The notes beneath the pieces are model-generated. The model was not told where the DNA came from. It did not search any database and saw only the letters and a program-made list of their open reading frames with translations. Below are positions 7,930 to 15,877 of a stretch of DNA of 22,319 nucleotides, piece after piece. Position 1 is the first letter of the stretch. Every line of letters starts with the position of its first letter. This DNA is from JAEHDI01 sp035455185 (GTDB lineage: Bacteria > Acidobacteriota > Terriglobia > Bryobacterales > Bryobacteraceae): contig DATIFQ010000494.1 of the NCBI GenBank assembly GCA_035455185.1, positions 1-22,319 on the forward strand, written 5' to 3'. The position numbers and the translations under genes are program-made.

Positions 7930-8677
7930 ATTCCGAGCGAAGCCGATAGCCGACGCCGGGTTCCGTGACGATGTAGCGCGGACGTGCCGTGTCTCGCTCC
8001 AGTTTGCGACGGAGGTTGCTAATTGTTACGCGCAGAAGGTGTGAAGCATCGTGGTAGTAAGCGCCACCCCATACCTCGTGAATCAATTGCCGGTGGGTCA
8101 GGACCTTGCCGGCATGGTGAACAAGAACCGCCAGCAAATCATACTCGGTGGGAGTGAGTTGTACCGGCTCGTCTGAAAGACGTACTTCCCGACGCATCAG
8201 ATCAACCAACAAGTCACCGCACACGAAGGTTGGGCTATCCCCGACCACGCAGGCACGGCGCAACGCGGCGCGAATTCTGGCCAGCAGTTCTCCGGGGCCG
8301 AAAGGCTTCGTGAGGTAGTCGTCAGCCCCAGCATCCAGCGCCGCAATCTTCTGGGTCTCGTCGTCTCTAACAGACAGCACGATGATGGGGGTTTTAGCCC
8401 ATTCGCGAACGCAGCGAATGATTTCAGTACCGTCAACGTCCGGCAGGCCAAGATCCAGCAGGATTACGTCGGGCCGGACGGATCGTACCTGTTGGATGCT
8501 CTGTTCACCGTCTTCAGCCTGATACACGGCGTAGCCATGCGCCGAAAGCGAAACGTTGAGCAAGGTCCGGATGGCACGCTCGTCGTCAACGACGAGAATT
8601 CGCGGAGGGCGATTATCGCCCGCAAGAGCCCGAGTGTCGTGCTCAGTCCTTGATATCTCTGCTATCTTCCATCGCAT
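7925..8677 (-). CDS. KdpE-like response regulator, OmpR/PhoB family
   Basis: A 250-residue cytoplasmic transcription regulator. The receiver domain starts near residue 26 (ILVVDDE) with acidic pair Asp31/Asp32, phosphoacceptor Asp75 in VILLDLGLP, switch Ser102 and Lys124 in YLTKPF; all are intact. A winged-helix DNA-binding domain fills about 150-250 (LTPTEYDLLAVLVHHAGKV, ending in GVGYRLRSE). The ~25-residue lead before the receiver domain is longer than usual for KdpE. Its ATG is 10 bases after the kinase stop, so they are co-transcribed. No kdpFABC potassium-pump genes are in the window, so the output need not be potassium uptake. The downstream receptor and exporter operons are the likeliest local targets. 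Phosphorylated OmpR-family proteins bind direct repeats like those at 7912-7929 and 4482-4499. Confidence 0.92.
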   Translation of the reverse strand: MRWKIAEISRTEHDTRALAGDNRPPRILVVDDERAIRTLLNVSLSAHGYAVYQAEDGEQSIQQVRSVRPDVILLDLGLPDVDGTEIIRCVREWAKTPIIVLSVRDDETQKIAALDAGADDYLTKPFGPGELLARIRAALRRACVVGDSPTFVCGDLLVDLMRREVRLSDEPVQLTPTEYDLLAVLVHHAGKVLTHRQLIHEVWGGAYYHDASHLLRVTISNLRRKLERDTARPRYIVTEPGVGYRLRSES

Positions 8678-8687
8678 ACGCCGCCGA

Positions 8688-9929
8688 TCAAGCAGCTGTC
8701 AGCTCCTGAGGAGCACCGGAGTAAGGTACCGGCAGGAAGCCGAATTCGCCCAGTCGCGGTATTTCAAAAGTGATGAGCGTGCCACCCTGCACTCGCCGCT
8801 CGGCCCAAATCCTTCCACTGTGAGCCTCCACGAAGCCTTTACAAATGTAAAGGCCAAGTCCGATTCCATTAGAGTTAGCAGCGTTCCCGGCGCGCTGGAA
8901 TTTCTCGAAGATCCGCATCAGATCGCCAGATTCTATTCCAATGCCCCGGTCCGCCACACCGACCCTTAGGTGGCCGCCCTCGATTCTCGCGCAAATTTCG
9001 ACCGGCCGATCGACAGGCGAGTAACGAAGGGCATTGTCGACAAGATTCACGAGAACCTGCGAAACGAGCACGAAGTCCATGTAAACCAGAGGTAAGTCCG
9101 GCGGGATGTCGACGCTGATCCGGCGGCTTGAGATCGCGCTGCCCAATTGCGCCAGCGCGGAGCCTATGAGGTCCTGCATTTCGCAGGGTTCGATTCTCAA
9201 TCGAAGCGCACCTGCCTCGAGTCTGGTCACGTCCAGCAGATTGCCGACCAGGCGATTCAAGGCGACGGACTGTTCAAGAGCACTCTCCAGCAGTTCGTTG
9301 CGAACTGACTCGGAAAGTGCCGGACCGTCCTCGATGAGGCTGTTCAGAGCGCCGTTAATCGACGCCAGCGGAGTCCGCAGATTGTGAGAAACAGAGTTCA
9401 TCAGCGCCTTGTGCAGACGGTTCCTCTCTTCGACCCAGTGCGCCTCTTGCGCTTTCTCTTGCAGTCTTGCCCTCTCGATCGCGCATGCAGCGGCCCTGCG
9501 CGCGTTCTGCGTCGCTTCGCTCGCCAATCTGCTGATGATGAGACCGGCGACAAGAAAAGTGACAAATGTAATCAGGTACCAGTCGTCCCTGAAGGCAAAG
9601 CTTCTATAGGGCGGTACGAAGAAATAAGCAAAAACGATTGTTGATGTTACGGCTGTTACGACAGCTGGTAGCAGCCCCCACTGTAGTGCGGTTACTACAA
9701 CCGCAAGCAGGTAGACCATCGCCAGGTTTGTGGCAGTCATCTGGTGTTCGATCTGGAGGCCCGTCAACGTGATCGCTAACACAAGCGAAAGGCTGACAAG
9801 GTAGGAAAACCATGGGCGTCTGCGGACATTGCCATGAACGACTCCCAGCGCGATTTCGGGCGCAGCAGGCGCGGCCGGATCGTGCATGCCGCAAAGCCGG
9901 CGGAGCAAACGATCGATGCGATGTGCCAT
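8688..9929 (-). CDS. KdpD-like sensor histidine kinase lacking the N-terminal KdpD/UspA domains
   Basis: A 413-residue membrane kinase. A DUF4118-type block of four helices spans about 40-135, including TNLAMVYLLAVVVTALQWG. A linker helix follows, then the H-box SVSHNLRTPLASI with phosphoacceptor His182, N-box NLVDNALRYSP (from about 295), G1 DRGIGI (about 327), F-box IFEKFQR and G2 GIGLGLYI (about 355). Full-length KdpD is roughly twice this size; the ATP-binding KdpD and Usp domains are absent, so sensing differs from the potassium system. The residue after the phosphoacceptor is Asn rather than the usual Asp or Glu. I chose the ATG at 9929 because GGGAG sits 8 bases upstream; a TTG at 9947 would add six residues. 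It is the first gene of the kinase-regulator pair. Confidence 0.92.
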   Translation of the reverse strand: MAHRIDRLLRRLCGMHDPAAPAAPEIALGVVHGNVRRRPWFSYLVSLSLVLAITLTGLQIEHQMTATNLAMVYLLAVVVTALQWGLLPAVVTAVTSTIVFAYFFVPPYRSFAFRDDWYLITFVTFLVAGLIISRLASEATQNARRAAACAIERARLQEKAQEAHWVEERNRLHKALMNSVSHNLRTPLASINGALNSLIEDGPALSESVRNELLESALEQSVALNRLVGNLLDVTRLEAGALRLRIEPCEMQDLIGSALAQLGSAISSRRISVDIPPDLPLVYMDFVLVSQVLVNLVDNALRYSPVDRPVEICARIEGGHLRVGVADRGIGIESGDLMRIFEKFQRAGNAANSNGIGLGLYICKGFVEAHSGRIWAERRVQGGTLITFEIPRLGEFGFLPVPYSGAPQELTAA

Positions 9930-9966
9930 TCCTCTGGCTCCCGCCAAATTCCCCCGCCAGCCAAAC

Positions 9967-9983
9967 GTTTTACAAGCGTAAAC
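9967..9983. promoter_or_regulatory. Inverted repeat upstream of the kinase gene
   Basis: GTTTTAC-AAGC-GTAAAC is an imperfect palindrome 38-54 bases before the kinase ATG. Its minus-strand half GTTTACG differs by one base from the CTTTACG heptamer found upstream of the exporter operon, which could hint at autoregulation. A single weak site, so low confidence. Confidence 0.25.
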
Positions 9984-10135
9984 CCGTCAGCGAAGTGGTG
10001 CGAAACCGCGCAACTCCAGCTTTTCTTTCATAGACGCCTACCGGCAGCACGAGGTTTCTTGCCGCGTGGCCGAGGAGAGCCGACTGGGCTCCTCTGGGGA
10101 GCGCCTCAGTCTGTTATCAATGGGGTGGAGGGGAA

Positions 10136-11716
10136 TTGACAAGATTCTGCGGAATCGCCTCGGCGGCGATCATTGCCGGAGTTGTCCTGTTTCTGATTCC
10201 GTGCCGCGCGGAGACGATTCGGGTCAGCAATTCCTACGGGGGCATCAGTGTCTTTGTGGTGACCGGGAGCCAGATCCGAGTGCGGCAATCGAGTTCCGTA
10301 CGACCTGTTCACGCCGATGATGTGCAGATCACGAAGGCGCCCGGGCTGATCGCGGTGGATTGCCAGCCTGCCGACGGGGCGCAGGTGGACATCGGGATCG
10401 GACTCCCCTACGGCGCCGCAATTGAGGCCACCACGAAGAACGGCGCTGTGTCCCTGGAAGGACTGATTGCACGAGCTTTCGTAAGAACTGTCGGCGGCGA
10501 TATCCTGCTCACAGCGCCGTGGGAGGCTACCCGGCTGACTATTTCATCGCGCGCCGCGCCGAGGGGATTTGCAGCGCCGGGCGGTATCAAGCTTTCCCAG
10601 CGAACGCAAGACGGAGCCTGGCTGCTCGAGGACAAACTTCCAGAGTCGAAGGTCACTTACGGTGTGATTCGGGTGGAGGCCGAATCGGCGGGCCGGATTG
10701 TTCTGTCGGAGATGCCCATTCCGGCGGATTCGCCAGTCAAGATGCACTGGCAGGCGCCGGAGATCCTGGATGGCATCATGAATGGCGGTTTACGGAATAG
10801 GGCTTCATCTTCTCGAGCGCCAATCAACCCGCCAGCGCCGGCGGCTGCCGCCGAAGCGGGCACGCCCGTGTTCACGTCGGATGTGCGCATGGTGAACGTC
10901 ACCGTCGCAGTCTTCGACGGCGAGGGGCATCATGTTGACGGTCTGAAGCCTGGAGACTTTCAGATCCTCGAAGACGGTGTTCCACAGAAGCCCGCGATTG
11001 CCGGTTCCGAGGAGGTGCCGTTCAATCTTGCTATTCTGCTCGATCTGAGCGGCAGCACGCTCAGAGACCGTCCCGCGATGAAAGAAGCCGCGCGCCGTTT
11101 CATCGGAATTGCGCGTCCACATGATCGTGTCGCCGTCTACGCGCTGGCTAACGATTCGTTTCACGTGGTCTCACGGCTGACGGCGGACAGGGAGCCCCTG
11201 CTCGCAGCCATCGAAGCAATCCCCGAAGTCTCGGGCGGCTCGCCGCTGTACGACACCGTCGTTCTCGCGTATGCGGAGGAGTTCTTGGAGCACCCGAAAG
11301 AGAGGAACGCACTGATCTTCATCAGCGACGGCGTAGACAACCAGATTCACGGCGTCTCCACGCCGTCGAAAGTCTCATTCCGCAAACTTCAGCGCGCCGC
11401 CGCGGAGATGACCGCACTGATCTACCCGGTGTACCTGGACCCTTTCACCGTGGCGCCTCCGCCGCGATGGGCGGTCAGCGCACGAAGCGCGCTGGGGAAA
11501 CTTGCCGAAGCGACCGGAGGGCGACTGTTCCGAGCCAGCTCGATTCAGGACCTCGATCCCGTGTACCCACAGGTCGCCGAGGAGTTGCGCAGCGTGTATA
11601 CGGTGGCATACTATCCGGCGAATCAGGACTTCGATGGGAAGTGGAGGCGCGTCGAGGTGCGTGTGAACCGGCCGGGGGTCAAAGTGCGGACCCGCGCCGG
11701 GTACTTCGCGAAGTAG
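10136..11716 (+). CDS. Secreted VWFA-related (Acidobacterial-type) domain protein with N-terminal DUF4097-like region
   Basis: A 526-residue exported protein. The signal peptide is about 1-25 (hydrophobic core AAIIAGVVLFLI, cleavage near CRA|ET). Residues about 27-215 are beta-rich with repeated N-x-x-G-x-[IV]-x-[LV] steps (SNSYGGISVF, TKNGAVSLEG, TVGGDILLTA), resembling DUF4097-type beta-solenoids. A Pro/Ala-rich linker follows (about 222-245). The VWFA-related domain occupies about 247-526, with MIDAS motif DLSGS at 303-307, GGSPLYDTV at 367-375 and ISDGVDN around 396-402; the metal-binding residues look intact. This family is abundant in Acidobacteria and its role is unknown; adhesion or protein-protein contact outside the cell is inferred. 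The start is TTG, with GGAGG ending 4 bases upstream; no ATG fits a signal peptide. Divergent from the kinase gene. Confidence 0.88.
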   Translation: MTRFCGIASAAIIAGVVLFLIPCRAETIRVSNSYGGISVFVVTGSQIRVRQSSSVRPVHADDVQITKAPGLIAVDCQPADGAQVDIGIGLPYGAAIEATTKNGAVSLEGLIARAFVRTVGGDILLTAPWEATRLTISSRAAPRGFAAPGGIKLSQRTQDGAWLLEDKLPESKVTYGVIRVEAESAGRIVLSEMPIPADSPVKMHWQAPEILDGIMNGGLRNRASSSRAPINPPAPAAAAEAGTPVFTSDVRMVNVTVAVFDGEGHHVDGLKPGDFQILEDGVPQKPAIAGSEEVPFNLAILLDLSGSTLRDRPAMKEAARRFIGIARPHDRVAVYALANDSFHVVSRLTADREPLLAAIEAIPEVSGGSPLYDTVVLAYAEEFLEHPKERNALIFISDGVDNQIHGVSTPSKVSFRKLQRAAAEMTALIYPVYLDPFTVAPPPRWAVSARSALGKLAEATGGRLFRASSIQDLDPVYPQVAEELRSVYTVAYYPANQDFDGKWRRVEVRVNRPGVKVRTRAGYFAK

Positions 11717-11767
11717 CCGCCCCAACCCGTAAATGCGTGGCATAGATTGAAGCCGGTTGAGTAGCGA

Positions 11768-11796
11768 TTGCGCGGCGAGAGGTAAGAGGGTATAAG
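11768..11796 (+). promoter_or_regulatory. Candidate sigma70-type promoter for the glycosidase-sulfatase operon
   Basis: TTGCGC (11768-11773) and TATAAG (11791-11796) are separated by exactly 17 bases, matching vegetative promoter spacing. The predicted transcription start is about 11803, only a base or two from the GTG at 11805. The transcript would therefore be leaderless or nearly so. The purine-rich GAGAGGTAAGAGGG then falls inside the spacer and would not serve as a ribosome binding site. Confidence 0.45.
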
Positions 11797-11804
11797 ATCA
11801 TCGC

Positions 11805-13901
11805 GTGGTACGAATTCTTTCTATCTCCTTTGTTCTCCGCCTCATTCTTTGCGCGCCGGCGCACGCTTCCACTCCCGTTCTGCCCGATCTGCATGCGCCG
11901 GGCGGCGGGCCGATCCGCGTGGAGGTGAAAAAGGGCGCACGCACGATCGTGACCACCGACTACTGGCGGTTGGAGTTCGATCTGCGCCGCGGCGGTGTGC
12001 TGGATTCGATCGTATTCCTGCACGGCTCCGGACGGAATGTGCTGGTGCGGCCGTTCCGCACGCATGTCGGTGATTGGTCAGATCAGGACGCGGGGATGGC
12101 TGAAGTTGCGTCCTCGCAAGACCGCGACGTCGTCCGGCTCGAATTCCGCGGGACGATGGGCGCGCCTGGCGACCGGAAGGGGCCGGTGTCCTTCACAACG
12201 ACCTGGACGCTGTCGCCCTTTGCGGTTCGAGCCGAGCATGCTGTGCGTCTGGCCGAGGATGTGAGCGTACGCTCGGCGGGCATCGGCTCCATGTCCGTCA
12301 GGGCCGAGCTGAACGAGTTCTCGTGGCGGCCGGGAGTCGCGACGGATTCCCGACGCATGCACCTGGCGAGGTCGGGCAGAGCAGCCGGCGAGGGCGCGCA
12401 AGCGATCACTGACTACAACACGCCGTTATGGCTGCTGGTGTTTCACCGCGCCGTGGAGGGTTTCGATCTCACTCCAGGCTCCGATTACGAGACATGGCAG
12501 GGCCGCCTGGGGGCAGACGCCGGAGGGCGGCTATACGAGGTGAAAGCGGCGAGCGACGGGTCATCGGTCGAGATTTTGAGAGAGCCGCTGCACTCGAAAG
12601 AGCCTGTGACTGCGCGCAAGGGCGAATACAAGTTCGCTTACTATGTCGGGCTGCCACGGATCGTCGAGCGATCCAACCGAAAGTGGCGGCACCTTTCGCT
12701 CGGGAATCGACCGTTTCCTTCCGATGACGAGATCCGGCGCTGGGCAGAGAACGGCGTCAACGTCGTCCGGTATCACAACGATTTCTCTCCAGATGGGAAT
12801 TTCTGGCACGATGGGGCGTGGCCTCCGTACGACGAGAAGGGCATGATCGAACTGCGCCGGGTCATCGCGGCGTGCAAGCGGAACAAGATCGCGATCGTGC
12901 CGTACTTCTCAGTCTACGAATTTCACCCGGAAGCGCAGGGCTTCGACCGTTATGCTGGCGAGTGGATGAGGATGGGGGATCCGGGCGGCGCGATGATCCA
13001 CAACCTCGTGTGCGCCAACAACGAAGGGGAGTACGGCGCGCAGATGTGCCCTAACTCCGGTTGGCTGGAGCGGCGCAAACAGGACATTGAGCGGGCCTAC
13101 CGGGATCTGGGTTTCGACGGCATCTACTACGACTGGGTCAAGACGCTTTCCTGCTTCAATCCCAAGCACGGCTCGGCGCACCACCTGAGCACGGACCAGG
13201 TGGTGGATCTAATGGCCTGGACGCGGCGGCTGGTGAGACCGAACGGGATCGTCGTGCTGCACATCTACGGGCACACGGCTTCACTGGCACTAGAGAACTT
13301 CGCCGACCTAGTGGTGAACATGGAGGAGGCGTCGGCGACGGAGCGGTGGATGAAGATTACCGACGTGCCGATCATCACGCGGCTGGCGGAGAGTATCCCT
13401 CGCTCGCCGTGCCCGTCCTATCGCCCCGACCATACGGTAGACCGGAACCGGAATAACATCTCGCAACTTGTGGTGCTGGGGATGTTCCCGGCATGGCGTG
13501 CGACGGGGCCGTCGGTGGCGCCGCCGGGAGGTCCGGGGTACGAATTGACGCTGAAGCTGTTCCGTGATTTCAAGCCGTACCGTCTGGAAGCGTACCGGTT
13601 CCACGATGCGTTCTCGGGCGCAGTGAAGACAGCGTCAGATGACGTTTACGGTGCGGCCTACGGGTCGGCGGAACCGCCGCTGGTAGTGATCTCGAATACC
13701 AGTCAGGAAAAGAGGAGCGGCGTTTCCTGGCGGGTGGACGCCTCGAAGCTGGGCTTCGGAACTCCAGCGCGGGTGACGTTGAAAGACACACGGTCCGGCG
13801 AAACGCGAACACTGCCGGTCGGCGCGTTGAGCGACGGCAGCCTCGCGATCGATCTCGATGGCTGGGAATACGGGATCTTTGAGATCCGGGCGGCCAAGTA
13901 A
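11805..13901 (+). CDS. Secreted TIM-barrel glycoside hydrolase-like protein, family not assigned
   Basis: A 698-residue exported protein with a signal peptide of about 21 residues (cleavage near AHA|ST). Residues about 37-285 look like an N-terminal beta-sandwich of the kind that precedes a sugar-hydrolase barrel. The barrel, about 295-560, shows strand-end motifs NGVNVVRYHNDFSPDG, KIAIVPYFSVYEFH and GFDGIYYDW. Asp443 in the last is where GH13/31/36-like barrels place the nucleophile, and Glu507/Glu508 (NMEEAS) are candidate partners. A C-terminal beta domain follows (about 630-698). I could not name a CAZy family. It is probably a retaining glycosidase acting on an extracellular polysaccharide, by inference. 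Start is GTG at 11805; a good promoter ends only 8 bases upstream. A sulfatase gene follows after 20 bases, suggesting a sulfated glycan substrate. Confidence 0.8.
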   Translation: MVRILSISFVLRLILCAPAHASTPVLPDLHAPGGGPIRVEVKKGARTIVTTDYWRLEFDLRRGGVLDSIVFLHGSGRNVLVRPFRTHVGDWSDQDAGMAEVASSQDRDVVRLEFRGTMGAPGDRKGPVSFTTTWTLSPFAVRAEHAVRLAEDVSVRSAGIGSMSVRAELNEFSWRPGVATDSRRMHLARSGRAAGEGAQAITDYNTPLWLLVFHRAVEGFDLTPGSDYETWQGRLGADAGGRLYEVKAASDGSSVEILREPLHSKEPVTARKGEYKFAYYVGLPRIVERSNRKWRHLSLGNRPFPSDDEIRRWAENGVNVVRYHNDFSPDGNFWHDGAWPPYDEKGMIELRRVIAACKRNKIAIVPYFSVYEFHPEAQGFDRYAGEWMRMGDPGGAMIHNLVCANNEGEYGAQMCPNSGWLERRKQDIERAYRDLGFDGIYYDWVKTLSCFNPKHGSAHHLSTDQVVDLMAWTRRLVRPNGIVVLHIYGHTASLALENFADLVVNMEEASATERWMKITDVPIITRLAESIPRSPCPSYRPDHTVDRNRNNISQLVVLGMFPAWRATGPSVAPPGGPGYELTLKLFRDFKPYRLEAYRFHDAFSGAVKTASDDVYGAAYGSAEPPLVVISNTSQEKRSGVSWRVDASKLGFGTPARVTLKDTRSGETRTLPVGALSDGSLAIDLDGWEYGIFEIRAAK

Positions 13902-13921
13902 GAATCAGGAGACTGGAGGCT

Positions 13922-15223
13922 GTGCGAAATCCGATTTCAAGACGGGCGCTCCTGGCTGGGCTCGCGGCTCCCAGAGCGGCGCGACCTCCGAGCTTCCTGA
14001 TCATGCTCTCGGACGATCAGGGATACGGGGACGCAGGCTGTTACGGCGGCGAGATTCCGACGCCGAACATCGACTCGATTGCGCGGAACGGCGTCAGGTT
14101 CACGCAGTATTACGCTGCCGGACCGGTATGCACGCCGTCGCGGTACGGACTGCTGACCGGGCGCTATCCGGCCCGCTCGCGCGACAACCTGCTCGGCGCG
14201 TTGATGCCAGGGTCGAAGAAGGGTATTCATTCGGGAGAGACGACGGTCGCGGACGTGCTCAAGGGCCGGGGCTACCGGACGGCGGTCTTTGGGAAGTGGC
14301 ACCTCGGAGACGCGCTGCCCGAGTTCTTTCCGACCCGGCACGGGTTCCAGCGGTTCGACGGCTTTGTTCACGGCTGCATCGATTTCTTCGACTTCACGTA
14401 TGGCGGAATGAAGTGCTGGTATCGGAACGAATCGTTGTTTCAGCCACCCCGTGGATACACGACCGACTACATCACGGACCGGGCGATCGAGTTTCTGCGC
14501 GACCTCCGGAACCGGCCATTCCTGCTGTATCTCCCGTACAACGCGCCGCATTACGGAAAGACGTGGTACGACCCTGTCTCGCGAAAGGCAAGAAACGCAT
14601 TACAGGCTCCGGAAGACTACGTCGCGCGGTTTGCACATATCAGAGATAAGGACCGGCAGGGATATGCAGCGATGGTAGCATCGCTGGACGACAACATCGG
14701 ACGCCTCCTCAATGCGGTTCGGGAACTGAAACTTGAGGAGGACACGCTGGTGGTCTTCGCCAGTGATAACGGCGGGTCGTTTCCGTACGGTGGGAGAAAC
14801 GGACCGCTGCGAGGCCAGAAAGGGGAGCTGTTCGAGGGCGGGATCCGGGTACCGTGCGCTATGCAGTGGAAGGGCCGAATCGCTCCCGGATCGGTCACCA
14901 GCCAACCCGCCGGTGGTGTGGATCTGATGCCAACGCTTTGTGCGCTGGCCGGGTCGGCGGTTCCGAAGCAGGTGGACGGGCGGGACCTGAGACCGGTTCT
15001 GTTCGAGCGGCGGAGTCTCGAACGTGAGCTGTTTTGGCGGACAGGCGACGCCGATGCGTATCGCTCCGGAGACTGGAAGTACATCAGGATCGCCGGGGGC
15101 AGGGAACTGCTGTTCCACATCGAGAGCGATCCCGGCGAGAAAGTGGACCGCAGCTCGGACACTGCCAGGCTCGCGCAGATCCGGGAGCGTTACCGTCGGC
15201 TGCTCGCAAGCGGGCTGGAGTAG
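13922..15223 (+). CDS. Tat-type arylsulfatase-family sulfatase (formylglycine-dependent)
   Basis: A 433-residue type I sulfatase that removes sulfate esters, probably from sugars. The signature CTPSR is at 70-74, where Cys70 must be converted to formylglycine by a maturase not present in the window. Metal and active-site residues visible are Asp31/Asp32 (LSDDQGYGD), Arg74, Lys125/His127 (GKWHLGD), His210 (NAPH), Asp282/Asn283 (SDNGG) and Lys300. The N-terminus has a twin-arginine type export signal, ISRRALLAGLAAP, which is short. Start is GTG at 13922 with AGGAG ten bases upstream. It follows the glycosidase-like gene by 20 bases and precedes the GyrI-like gene by 17 bases, so the three may be one operon. 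Length is at the short end for the family but the core is complete. Confidence 0.93.
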   Translation: MRNPISRRALLAGLAAPRAARPPSFLIMLSDDQGYGDAGCYGGEIPTPNIDSIARNGVRFTQYYAAGPVCTPSRYGLLTGRYPARSRDNLLGALMPGSKKGIHSGETTVADVLKGRGYRTAVFGKWHLGDALPEFFPTRHGFQRFDGFVHGCIDFFDFTYGGMKCWYRNESLFQPPRGYTTDYITDRAIEFLRDLRNRPFLLYLPYNAPHYGKTWYDPVSRKARNALQAPEDYVARFAHIRDKDRQGYAAMVASLDDNIGRLLNAVRELKLEEDTLVVFASDNGGSFPYGGRNGPLRGQKGELFEGGIRVPCAMQWKGRIAPGSVTSQPAGGVDLMPTLCALAGSAVPKQVDGRDLRPVLFERRSLERELFWRTGDADAYRSGDWKYIRIAGGRELLFHIESDPGEKVDRSSDTARLAQIRERYRRLLASGLE

Positions 15224-15240
15224 GTTGGAATACACTTCTG

Positions 15241-15876
15241 ATGTCGGGAGTGAAAACCGTGAAAACGTCAGCCAAGCTGGATCTCTACAAGGAATTCGAG
15301 AAGCAGTATGTGAAACCGACGAAGCCCATCTTCGTAAACATTCCCGCGATCCCGTATCTGACCACGGACGGGAGCGGGAAGCCGGGGAGTGAGGATTTTC
15401 AGCGGAAGATCGGCGCCCTCTTCGGGGTAGCGTACACGATCAAGATGGCCCGGAAGTCCGCCGGCCGGGACTACAAAGTCTGTGGTCTGGAGGGGTTGTG
15501 GTGGTTCGACGATGCCAATAAGCCAGTAAGTGAATTGCCGCTGGACGAGTGGAACTGGAAACTGATGATCCGCGTGCCGGATTTTGTCACCGCCCGCGAG
15601 GTCAGACAAGCTGTCACCGCGTTAGCGAAAAGAGGCAAGTTGCCCGATGGGGTCGAGGTGCGGCTCGAGAAGATCAAGGAAGGACAGTGCGTGCAGATGC
15701 TCCATGTCGGCCCTTACCAGGAAGAGACCCGCACCGTTCAGGCAATGAAGGAGTTCGCGGAGGCGAACAAGATGCGTTTCCACGGACCGCACCACGAGCT
15801 CTACATTTCCGATCCCAATCGCGTGGCTTCGGAGCGGTTACGGACGATCCTGCGACAGGCTGTCCGCCTCGCCTAA
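15241..15876 (+). CDS. GyrI-like small-molecule-binding domain protein
   Basis: A 211-residue soluble protein of the stand-alone GyrI-like (SOUL/BacT-like) type. The fold motifs EGLWWFDD (84-91), MIRVPDFVT (109-117), MLHVGPYQEE (153-162) and HHELYISDPNR (184-194) match this family closely along its full length. Members bind or hydrolyse hydrophobic small molecules, or neutralise toxins; the ligand here is unknown. I take ATG at 15241 as the start. A GTG at 15259 with GGGAG eight bases upstream is a real alternative and would remove six residues. It has no DNA-binding domain, so it is not an AraC/MerR regulator. It follows the sulfatase gene by 17 bases and ends one base before the converging TPR gene. 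Confidence 0.88.
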   Translation: MSGVKTVKTSAKLDLYKEFEKQYVKPTKPIFVNIPAIPYLTTDGSGKPGSEDFQRKIGALFGVAYTIKMARKSAGRDYKVCGLEGLWWFDDANKPVSELPLDEWNWKLMIRVPDFVTAREVRQAVTALAKRGKLPDGVEVRLEKIKEGQCVQMLHVGPYQEETRTVQAMKEFAEANKMRFHGPHHELYISDPNRVASERLRTILRQAVRLA

Positions 15877-15877
15877 T

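Noticed and set aside
10072..10094. GAGGAG...CTCCTC hairpin between the kinase and VWFA genes
   Set aside because: Six-base stem in GC-rich DNA with no T-run and no partner elsewhere; likely chance.
15034..15240. Upstream extension of the GyrI-like frame
   Set aside because: It overlaps the sulfatase gene in another frame; family homology begins after 15241.
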